Shown here: positions 1 through 9,829 of the stretch, one piece after another
Layout of the letters: every line of letters begins with the position of its first letter
Numbering within the stretch: position 1 is the first letter of the stretch
Source: Panax quinquefolius
Lineage: Eukaryota; Streptophyta; Magnoliopsida; Apiales; Araliaceae
Assembly (NCBI GenBank): GCA_020205615.1
Contig: CM035168.1
Span: 4,530,237-4,594,236 of the forward strand
Direction: 5' to 3'
Length of the DNA stretch: 64,000 nucleotides
Notes under the pieces: model-generated
The model's input: only the letters and a program-made list of their open reading frames with translations
Told to the model about the DNA's origin: nothing
The model's database searches: none
Program-made: the position numbers and the translations under genes

Positions 1-364
1 ATCCATTTGGCAACACGTCACATGCAGATGCTTCTGTGGATTATTTCAATAATTCAACTTCACTATGTCCACTGGATTGATGTTTAATGGTCTACTTGAA
101 ATCATGTTGAAGAACACAACTTATTGCATCTTCAAGAATCACATCAAATTCAATGCAAGTAAGGAAAGTAAAAGCATAAATATGTGCAAAAATCTAGTAA
201 GTTGACAGCACATTATATCAAGTACACAGAAAAGGAAAATAAAAAGTTAGTTCTGGTATACACAAAATATATTAAAAACTCAAAACAACTATGAATGACA
301 TGTAGAAACATAGAAGCCCATTTGTTCTGGAAACTCTTCAATTAATGACAAAACAGAGATATAC

Positions 365-3300
365 CTTAAGTGAGTCATTATATCTCTTCTTGCCTCTAGC
401 TGCTGCAAAGGGTATTTCCATGAAAGTTTTAGAATAATCCAGGTATATGCAGTGAACTATTTACTTACCTTGCATGAAAATTGGTTATTCAATGCACTGC
501 ATAGAACCAAGGTGAATAAAACTGACACGGCTACTATTCAATCATATTTCCATGTAAAAAGGCCTAAAATCAACGTTAATAAAACTGATATGGCTATGCT
601 TCAAAGCATATTTACATGAAAATTATATCGAAGTTCACTATTAGAAGACCTCAGTTATTTGCAGATATGTGCAGTCAATCCTGACTTGGAGGGAAACAAT
701 ACATGACCTAAAATCCTTAATTGATCTGAGATAGCCTTTAAACCTTATTTTATTCAAGATGATGAACCATCTCCGAAAAAAATTGACATGTTTAATACTG
801 ATGTGAGTTTAATGTTTCCCCCAACTTGATCATGCTCCTTTTTAGGTGTATTAGGAATTCAGAATCATACACTCCTACATTGGGCTACTAACTTACAAGA
901 TGGTTTCTTCTCTTCATAGAAAGAAGGTTTTGTATCTTATTATTCCTCAACTATCAATAAATCAACATGGATCATCATATAGAAAAAGAGAAACAGTAAG
1001 AATAGGAAAGGTAAACTACAAATACAATTCATTTGAGAAAATAATATTTATAAAACATAAAAAGCTGATAATCATCCATCTTATGCAAACATATATTGAA
1101 CAGAAAAATAATTCTAACCAGCAGAATGTTTTCGTTTAATCTGAAATGCTGCAGCCAGGCTTCACGTTCTTTTCCATTGCTGGATTCTTGCTTTGTGGTG
1201 ACTGCTTTTGGACATTCCCTTCAGTAAATTTCATCAGGCGATCTATTACCACCCACTCATCCCATCTGCTAAATATCAACATTCAAAGATTTCAAAAGAC
1301 CATCAATACTATTAAATGATCATCTAAGGAAATTAAAGACTTTGGCATCGATAGGACTAGAAAATATTTCCTCTGCTATACGGTTCCGGTGAACAACCTA
1401 TTGCCAAATCCCAAAGCAAGTATGCTGGTTGAAATATCATCAAAATTAATTGCTATCATCAAAGCATACTAGGCTATTCCACTGTTGCCTCTAGTACATG
1501 TTGAAAAACAATGGAAATACCATGGCATCTACAATCTTCAGGTAGGATTAAAAAGCAAAAGAAAATAATAAAACTTAACAGCTAAATCGGCACAAAAGAG
1601 TAACTTTATAAGATTTCCAAAAAAGCATCAAAAGTTAAAATGGATGAATGTCCAGAATATCTAAAATAGATAACAAAATAAACTTTTGAGTCTAACCATA
1701 ACCGCTCCTCATATTTAGTAACTCTAAAAGAATATATGTACTCACTTTTCTTCCATCCCTGCAAATATAAAGAGATTAAAAGTCACTAAAGTATTAGCTA
1801 ATAGTTTTCCATTTTCAATAAACTTTTATTGGCACAAGGAACAAACCTAACTCATCCAGACACAAAGACACACACACACACAAAAAAAAAAAAGAATCGA
1901 CCTACAGAAGCAGTATAAATTGGAAAATTATACTTACAAGATAATGAACGTGATATGTCCATTTGTTCATCTGGCATTCAACTCTTTGCACCTAGCAAAG
2001 AAAAGCAAGCAACATATTAACACTAGGGTAGTGAAAACTGACAAGGAAAGATCATTAAACTAGGAAAGCAAGATAAGAGGTGGAATGGCATTTTGACATT
2101 GGAGTTCTGACTAACAATAAAAGTTTTTGAGAAATATCCACCAGTAAGGGGCATGAACACTGCAGTAGCAAACTTAGTTGTTGAAATCCTATAATCATGT
2201 AAGAGAATAGGAACTGAATTTGGATAGGCCTTATTCCCCAATGTTTTGATATACACCCTTTGTTTGGAAATGAGAAGACTTAATTTTATGCAAAACTTGT
2301 CTAGAATTTTTGTTCTAAAATTTAATGTTCAAAGATCTTGGGAAAAAATCAGTCCAAATATTTCTAGAAAAACTTTAATATTCGTAAGAAAACCTCAACA
2401 AGTCATAAAGATCTCTCATTTCTCATTTCCCAAAAGATGGAGCACATTCCATGATGTGGTTCCATCAATTGGAATACTCCATTTTGAAAAGAAAATGTCC
2501 TACTCCTTCCTTTGATTTTTTTTTTTTCAAATATTATTTTGATGATTAAAAAATTATCCTACTTCTTTTGTTGACTTTTTTCAAAATATTATGCTTGCAC
2601 TAGACACACTTCAACATAACGTTTTACAATAAATTTTTTAGTTTCTAGACCCTCTCAGATGGTCAAAAAAACTAAAAATAAAATAAAAGTATACGGCTAT
2701 GGCGTATCATAATATGTATAGTAATGGGGGAGTATGGGACAAAAAATAAATCCACTCGGTTTCAGACTTGGTACAACCCAAGGTCATCATTCCCTTTGAT
2801 TTGCACAACCAAAAATTATTAGAAGGTTTACAAGAAGATCAAAAATAAGAGATTTTATCAAAATTATGTACAAAAAATATGACCTCTAGCGGTTTAAAGA
2901 ATAAGAGTAATCTTCTGAATAGCGGTATTTTACAAATATTTTACAAATTCTTGATGTGACATACTCGCTTAGCGTATTGATTTACAAATTGTTTAATGTA
3001 GTCTTGACCCACACAATATCTTTGATGTGGCGTATCCACATCAAGCGATTTATAAAATGTTTGTACAATAGTTTGTGTTTCTAGCATTATTCAAAAGAAT
3101 AATACTGAAAAATATAGTAGTTATATTTAGTGTTCCTTGTGTAAAAAGTAAGCATTAACAAAGTAAGACTTAATTTTCACTGTTATTAAAAACAAAGAAT
3201 TATATAGTGCATCACATTCAACTGTAATATCATAGTAATTGATTGGAAGTTAGAACCAAATAAGAACCAAATAAAAACATTTCACTAAAAAGTACAAAAC

Positions 3301-3695
3301 TTAGACTCAGTAACAATTAAATACCTTCAAAATAGAACATATAAAAATAGTGCCTAAAAATAAATCTTCTATTTGAAGGAATCATCTCTTTTACCCCATT
3401 GACAAATATTAAATAGCATCAGCAAACCAAAGTAATTGAATTCTTTCTCCATTCCATTCGAAAAGAGAGAAAGAGGGAGTATAAATTATACCTTGGCTAG
3501 ATAATGGCGATGGTCATGAAAAGCAAAGACTCTCTCTCCTTCATGAAAGGGACTGGAATCGGAGGGAGGCGGCAGCAAGTCAACGGCGGCGTCTTTGCTC
3601 CCGGCGTCGGTGTCGACGTCTGTGTCAGAGGCGGTATAACCGCCGTCGGAGAAGGTGGTGGAATCGCCGGAGACTCTGGTGTTTGAGCGTCCCAT
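365..3695 (-). CDS. MRG: MRG-family chromodomain protein, 5' exons (partial)
   Basis: Plant MRG1/MRG2-type proteins read H3K4me3/H3K36me3 in the nucleus through an N-terminal chromo/Tudor-knot domain. Exon 1 is complement(3492-3695): acidic N-terminus from MGRSNTRV to FHEGERVFAFHDHRHYLAK, the start of the chromodomain. Exon 2 is complement(1938-1991), VQRVECQMNKWTYHVHYL, with AG/GT borders. A micro-exon at about complement(1750-1762) gives GWKK. Exon 4 (about 1119-1268) gives WDEWVVIDRLMKF, the aromatic-cage strand. A further short exon (365-402) gives ARGKKRYNDSLK. The order and motifs match the family; the C-terminal MRG domain must lie left of the window. Oddity: joining the micro-exon to exon 4 leaves the frame one base short, and exon 4 needs a +1 shift near 1147 before QIKRK. 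The two shifts compensate, so either the assembly has errors or the gene is damaged. The family call is firm; intactness is doubtful. Confidence 0.8.
2501..2734. mobile_element. probable Stowaway-type MITE in MRG intron 1
   Basis: The segment starts TACTCCTTCC and ends GGGGGAGTA, the degenerate inverted ends and TA target typical of Tc1/mariner-derived Stowaway MITEs. It is about 234 bp, AT-rich and without coding potential. It lies inside intron 1 of the MRG gene, a usual site for such elements. The inverted ends are short and imperfect, so the borders are approximate. Confidence 0.4.
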
Positions 3696-3939
3696 TTCGA
3701 TAGTTCAACTTGCAGGATCAAAGGGGTTTCTATTGCAGGGCACAAATACAATTTAGGAATTGTATATATACTTTTATGTATGTATAAATTTTATCGATTA
3801 TCGTGCAATATGATACCTGTAATCGGTTGATTTCTCGTTGTTCTTTACACTGTCTGGTGGATGCCTGAGAAACAGAATGGGGGCATTTTATGGTGGATTC
3901 TGACTCTTCCGTCCCGTTATAAGTACCGTCACAGTTGAC

Positions 3940-3947
3940 CACGTGTC
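3940..3947 (+). promoter_or_regulatory. G-box/ABRE-like site upstream of MRG
   Basis: CACGTGTC (CACGTG at 3940-3945) lies about 245 bp upstream of the MRG start codon, in the expected promoter. bZIP and bHLH factors bind such sites. There is also a possible 5'UTR intron: donor AG|GTATCA near 3813 and acceptor TGCAAG near 3710 on the minus strand. The function is inferred from the motif only. Confidence 0.3.
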
Positions 3948-3949
3948 AT

Positions 3950-5411
3950 CGGATAATAATGAAACAATTGTCCTAGCCCGATTTCAAATCGGAAAAAATA
4001 TATTTTATCTCATTTAAAGTCCCATATATGTTGAATTTAAATATTCACGTATGCAGTATAAGAGATAGGAGTATTAAAAATTAAAAATAATTTATCTTAA
4101 AAGCGATTTATATTAAAAACGAAATATTAAATTTATATTTATGATTAAAACTCATTTATTATTAAATATAGGTATAAAAATATTTATTCACCTTGCTAAA
4201 AGGTATAATGAAAGTCGAATAATAAAATTTAAAAAGCGTAACAATTAGTTCCTTATTTCTGTTGTTGATCTCTTTAATTTGAATGAAATTGGGTCGAATT
4301 CAAGTTGATATATATATGTTAAATTAAATTCCATGACAATTAACACATACTAATAAATAACATCAACAAAACCAAAAATTTATGTATATATGTAGAATAA
4401 TAATAAAATTTATAGTGAGAGCTCAACAATCTCACTATATATGTATATATATAATACAAGTTATTTATTTATTTATTTATGAGAGACTCAGAAATAAAAT
4501 AAAAATTTTCAGGCAAGTCTTTGAGACTCAAAAAACTGTACAAAACTAGATATTCATTTTAATTAGTCTTTAAGTTAATTTATGAAATTTAAGTTTTAAA
4601 AATAACATGGTAATTAGTAGTTTTATTGTCAGTTTATAATAATTATACTTTAATAAAATCAAATAAATCTGTATTTATTTTGAACTTACAAGTAATTGGA
4701 GAATTAACTTAAAATATATTTTTAATTTTAAAACAGATAAATAATATATGTAAAGTTTAAAATAAGATAAAGGTCAAGAATCGGAACATGAAACAATCAC
4801 TCACTCTATTAAAAAGTTAGTTGATGAAATCTTAAAATTTTAAAATTTATGCAAAATGTTTTAGTTTTAATATGAAAAACTATAATTATTCAAAATAATT
4901 AATTATAAAGTATTACTAATTAATTATTATAAAGACATGGAAAATGGACCGTTTGCATGACTTTGTATTTGTATACGTACTTATACGACAGTTGACAGAT
5001 TATTTATAAACCTTAAAACAGTTGACGTTAACTATATAAAGAACAAACAGCAGGACAGAAGCAAAGTTAGCTGGCATCACATGTGGCATCTTTTCTCTCC
5101 TTGAAAGAGTCTCTATCAATTGTCTCAGCTTGTTTGGATTCTTTTTTAATTAATTAATTCTTCTTAGCTTTAAGCGGTTTTCAATAAAAAAAATTGTTAC
5201 TATACTCTATTAAACATCTAATTGAAGAAGTTAATTAGAGCATTTTTTTGATCTTTAAACTGAGCATTAAACAACTTAGTAATGTCGCGTGGTCTTACCT
5301 AATAGTTAAGACTGAAAAACCGTGACATTTAAATTGAGTTTATTTTTTTTTTTATTATGAAAAGTTTGTTTTGGATGGTTGTTTGGTTTGTTGGTTTTTA
5401 TTTACGTATTG

Positions 5412-5452
<41 letters not shown>

Positions 5453-5971
5453 GAATATTAAATTAAATTATATATTTTCAGCGTAATTATAATGCTTTGT
5501 TTGGTAGTGACGAATTGACGATTCGGTAAAAGTCATTTTATTTGCGCATTGGTGTGAGGCAGCGGTTATATAGCGATATATATATATTAAAAAGGATATA
5601 TGATATGGGTATATAAGGGGTTTTATCCGGGGCAGATATTATATATATATATATATATATATATTATAGGCATTTTTATATTATTAAAAGAAAGTAACAT
5701 GATAATTAATGTCAAACACTCTTGGCATACCATAAACACCGACTCCACACCCCATCCCACCCCTTACATTCACTCTCCTAAACCAGAGTGCTAAACCCAG
5801 CAAAACGAAGAGACTATACCCTGTTCTTCTCACAATAAAAGATGCAAACAACACCCTTCCATACATACGAAATAGATAAGAATTCAAGCCCATGACATCC
5901 AAAAGGAAAAGGGAAGCACTGGTGTATATGATTTGAACAATAACTACGTACGTACATCTGTATATAACTAC

Positions 5972-6016
<45 letters not shown>

Positions 6017-6111
6017 TAAAAGAATCAAAGAATATGAATGATCTAATAAAAAAATCAAATGAAATTAATTAAGGAATCAAAAATGATGGTAAGAATTGGT
6101 GAATAAACTAG
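3950..6111. other. AT-rich intergenic DNA with TA microsatellites
   Basis: No convincing gene is seen between the MRG promoter and the peptide gene. The stretch is very AT-rich, with (TA)n tracts at about 5417-5449, 5639-5664 and 5977-6011 and an (ATTT)n run near 4460-4480. The short reading frames here are translations of the TA tracts. Confidence 0.6.
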
Positions 6112-6375
6112 CTAATGCCCCTCACCGGGGCTGGGACCAGATTGATCGACTGCTGATGAAGTAGCCATCAACTTGTGTCCCTTACCCCCTTCGCTTGGCC
6201 CTCCAGTTTCGATTGCAGCCACATGCAAACCATCCGAGTTTTTCTGACTTTCTTCGCCCGTGGTGCTAAAAGAATCATTAGCACCATTAAGAGGACGAGA
6301 TTTGGCCGCCAACAATAAAGAAAATGAAATGAGAAGAACAAGTAATAGTATAAGAGGCTTGAGACTTCTGGCCAT
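6112..6375 (-). CDS. PIPL: PIP/PIPL-type secreted signalling peptide precursor
   Basis: A single-exon 87-residue precursor. Residues 1-24 form a signal peptide: basic start, Leu/Ile-rich core, AA before the likely cut. A variable hydrophilic middle follows. The C-terminus is SGPSPGEGH (79-87), immediately before the stop. This is the SGPSxGxGH core of plant PAMP-induced secreted peptides, which are cut out and perceived at the cell surface by LRR receptor kinases (RLK7 in Arabidopsis), amplifying immunity. A second, earlier core, GGPSEGGKGH (58-67), gives the two-core layout known for some family members. The first core has Gly for Ser and one extra residue. The frame is intact, and its codons and composition differ sharply from the surrounding AT-rich DNA. 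The family call rests on the terminal motif and architecture; other SGP-rich or IDA-like peptides are the main alternative. Confidence 0.85.
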   Translation of the reverse strand: MARSLKPLILLLVLLISFSLLLAAKSRPLNGANDSFSTTGEESQKNSDGLHVAAIETGGPSEGGKGHKLMATSSAVDQSGPSPGEGH

Positions 6376-6418
6376 TATATATATATATATATATTTATTT
6401 CCTGGATAAATTTTCCTG

Positions 6419-6426
6419 TATTTATA
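6419..6426 (-). promoter_or_regulatory. TATA box of the PIP-like gene
   Basis: TATAAATA on the minus strand lies 44 bp before the start codon. Transcription would begin about 30 bp downstream, at the edge of a (TA)n tract (6376-6393) that abuts the ATG. This predicts a very short 5' leader made mostly of TA repeats. Confidence 0.5.
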
Positions 6427-6609
6427 GTGATGGTTGAGACTTGAGAGAATTTTGTGTATAATGCACCCAAAAATGGAAATTAAAAAAAGGAAAATAGTTT
6501 GTGTGAAATGGAGACAATCAATTAACTTGTTGATGTTTCTATATGTTTATAGACTATATGTATATATAGTGCATGTATGGAATCTGAAGGCAATGGTGTG
6601 AGGCTAAAT

Positions 6610-6822
6610 TTGACTGGAAAATGGAGGAAGTGTCCCTATTTAAGTATTAAAACATGAAAGGGCTTGACCGTGAGGTGCCGCCACACGTTAAGTTTTTTGT
6701 CCATTGTTTTTGTTTGGTGTTTTGGTGATGATCCCTTTGTGAATCTTGGACATACACCTTTTATATATGAATAAAATTTATTCATTTAGAAAAACCGCAA
6801 GCATGCATTATGGATTTTGACT
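6610..6822 (+). promoter_or_regulatory. three W-boxes upstream of the PIP-like gene
   Basis: WRKY-binding TTGAC[C/T] motifs lie at 6610-6615 (TTGACT), 6664-6669 (TTGACC) and 6817-6822 (TTGACT), 235-450 bp upstream of the ATG. A cluster fits a PAMP-induced gene. W-boxes are short and common, so this is suggestive only. Confidence 0.4.
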
Positions 6823-6831
6823 TGCATGATT

Positions 6832-6878
6832 TAAAGTACTCCCTTCGGGCTCAGAAATTAAAGTACTCCCTTCGGGCT
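6832..6878 (+). repeat. duplicated Stowaway-like end sequence
   Basis: TAAAGTACTCCCTTCGGGC occurs twice in direct order (about 6832-6850 and 6859-6878). The second copy runs on into GTCCCAAGTTATAGATC, which resembles a Stowaway/mariner end. No partner end was found, so this is probably a truncated MITE. Confidence 0.3.
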
Positions 6879-7540
6879 TCGTCCCAAGTTATAGATCATT
6901 TGTAAGCAAATAATTTCATATTTTGGAATAGAGATATTATCAATTTCACTCATTATATATACTCTATATATGCGATTATATATACTCTATATATTTAGAA
7001 TATTTAATAAAGCATTGTGATCCTAAATGCTTGGCTCTTAAATATAAAGATCAATTAGTTGACTTTCTAAAATAATTTAAAAATTTCAAATTTAAAAATT
7101 ATTGGGATTCATTTAACTTTTAGAAATATTAAATCTTAGGACTCCACATTTTAATTAGTGTATCCTAGGAACTTCAGAAGAGCCGAATCCATTTTATAAC
7201 CAATAACATAGTATTTTAGATATATGGTTTACCATTTTCATAATTAATTGTATTAAGAAACATGTATTAGGGTCTCCTCCATTACACATATCCTTTAATT
7301 TCCTTCGATACACAACAAGCGACACAATTAATTATAACAAAATTTATTGTATCGTTAATTATTTGTGGCCAATTTATTTTGTCGGCTTAATATAATATTT
7401 ATTATTAGTTAAATATGTTTGAATAACAGATCCTTCATAATTTACATCTCAATCATCGTAACCTTTTCACTTGTCCATCTATCCTAGCTTGTTGATCTGG
7501 TCTTTCTTCCTTGTATACATACTATATATTATACCAACTC

Positions 7541-7583
<43 letters not shown>
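6879..7583. other. AT-rich spacer ending in a TA tract
   Basis: No gene or clear element is seen. The (TA)n tract at 7549-7583 lies exactly where the first Tekay-type LTR begins, about 430 bp short of that LTR's expected end. Truncation or rearrangement therefore happened at the microsatellite. Confidence 0.5.
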
Positions 7584-7585
<2 letters not shown>

Positions 7586-9805
7586 GTTCGCGATCCATTA
7601 AAAGAGTCGAGTAGAAAATAAAATCACACTATCTCTTTAGGTTTAAAGGTTTTTCATCCAACATTTATAATGAGACTCGGCTTTAATAAATATTTCATCA
7701 TGTTGAATCACCTTACATTTTCTGACGAGGATATTCTTTAGTATCGACCTACAATTATTCATGCACTTCTGGGCGAGAATATTTGTGTATTCATTAATAA
7801 TTAAATGATCGTACACGGCCAAGCGTCCATCGATGCTACCTTCTGACACGAGGATTTTATCCCATCATTTGTAACATTACGGTCGTGATTACCGCAAGAA
7901 TAATCTACAATTGGTCGTAATCATACCAAGTCCATCATGCCTTCTGGGCCGCAGATGACTTTCAAAAAATATAAACATGAGGGATGATAATGATGATATA
8001 AGAATTGATAAAAGCGAGTTCAAGAATTATTTTATCCGGGGAATTATTAGCGATCAAATTGTCGACGTGATCTTTGTTTTGTAGGTAAAATTCAAAAATG
8101 ATCAGAAGAATATTTCCGTGAAAGATCTTTGGATGAAAGCCTTTGAATACTCGAGGATATTCTACTAATTTCATGGAGTATAGAAGTCAAGTTTTAACCA
8201 TTTGGGTATAATAAAGAATGGAATAACAAAAGGAAATCACATGCGTCGATAGGTAGCCGCAGACGAGTTATTCCAACGAGAATAATAAATAACGGAACGG
8301 TCGAGGTGAAATTCACCGCAAGCGGGGATGTTAAGCGAGAATAATAAAAAAGATGGAACCGGTCCGGTGTAAAACACGAATAGGATATTCAACGGAATAA
8401 TAAAAGCGGAACACGGTCGGTAAAAAACCACCGAGGGCAGGATGTTCAAGCGAGAATAATAAAAAGCGGAACCGGTGGGTGTAAAAACACTACGAGCAAG
8501 GATGTTCAGCCGAGAATAATAAAAGCCGGAATCGAATTAAGGTGTAAAACACACGAGGCAAGGATGTTCAAGCAGAAGTCGTAGAAGAATGTCACAGTAT
8601 AGAAGTAAGCAGCGTGTCTGAGGTTATTCCAGGCGAATAATAGCGATGGAATAACAGCAGTTCTCTTCGTGAATAAGAAGAATAACACCCCTTACATTTG
8701 GTAGGAGATTGAATCTGCGGCTGATTGTAGTAACAAAATACTCTTCTTCTTTCTCTCTTATCTCTCTATCTTTCTCTCTATAAACCCGAATGAATTAGTG
8801 AAAAAATAATGAAGCCCTAGGCTCTCTGTTTATAGAAGATTTCTGAAACACTTTTTCTTGAGTGTGAAAAGCGAGTGGCTTGACTTTTGGTTTGGCCTTT
8901 GTAATGTGAAGCAGCGACAAGTGGTTCGGCAGCTTTTGTAATGTGAAGCGACAAGTGGTTGACGTCACGGTAAAGGTAATTACTATTAGCGAAGGTAAAT
9001 ACTATTGGCCAGTAAATACTATTCCTGAGGGTAATTCTTTATTGTGAAGGTAATCTTATTCCTGAGGATAATTACTATTGGTGAAGGTAAATCACTATTC
9101 CACGAGGGTAATTACTATTGTGAAGGTAATACTTATTCCGCGAGGGTAATTACTACTATTGTGAAGGTAAATCTCTCTTATTGATGAAGAGACTTTCTTA
9201 GATGATGACATATAGACCCCCCGTAAAATAATCAAACTTACCACAAATCATGTATACGTATTTAATCTTTTCGATAATTATTAATCATTTTATAACTTGT
9301 CATCTCTCAATTATTGATTTAATCTTATAACATATTATACGAGATGATATTGTGCCAATAATTGAATCGATAATATAAGAGATATGATCGTGATTCTTAT
9401 ATGATAATTGGCGTATCATTGGTGACTTCTCACGTAAAGCATCGATAATCAATCTGAGTATTACTCTTATGCGACCGTGCATTATTCTTTACTTTTACCC
9501 TTAGGGTAGTTCGGCCAGTTTAGCGGTAACACCTCGTAGATTATTTTTATAAAAATATTTTTGTCGTTTTCTCGATCAGAATGATAATGTTTGTGGGAAT
9601 CATGATGATTGAGCCATTATGCGAATATTCCACTAACAAAAGAATATTCCCAGAATAAACGAATATTTTATAACAACTTTACTGCATACTTTGCAAAATT
9701 TATAAATATTACCCTGACTATAACATTATATCAAATTTATTCCGTAATATTCAAAATAATATTTATAGAAAAATTCATCTTTATTTATAAAAATTTGAGG
9801 TCTGT
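7584..9805 (-). repeat. Tekay-type LTR, left copy, 3' end truncated
   Basis: Matches the LTRs at 14692-17362 and 22218-23168 in the same order and orientation, including the shared 'gatccattaaaa' block at its left edge. It lacks the outer ~430 bp. It holds a ~58-bp tandem array (about 8255-8570) and a ~23-bp GGTAATTACTATT-type array (about 8960-9190). Its minus-strand start is near 9805, next to a degenerate polypurine tract. Confidence 0.75.
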
Positions 9806-9829
9806 TTAATAAACCTCCTGTTGCCTCCT

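Noticed and set aside
1..360. Further MRG exons at the left edge
   Set aside because: No segment with a convincing MRG-domain translation and splice borders could be read here.
3497..3751. Alternative frames over MRG exon 1, on both strands
   Set aside because: They are shadows in a GC-rich exon; only complement(3492-3695) gives the chromodomain start with a proper splice donor.
5684..6058. 124-residue reading frame on the minus strand
   Set aside because: It contains a long Ile-Tyr alternation translated from the TA microsatellite and overlaps the 3' flank of the peptide gene; no family resemblance.
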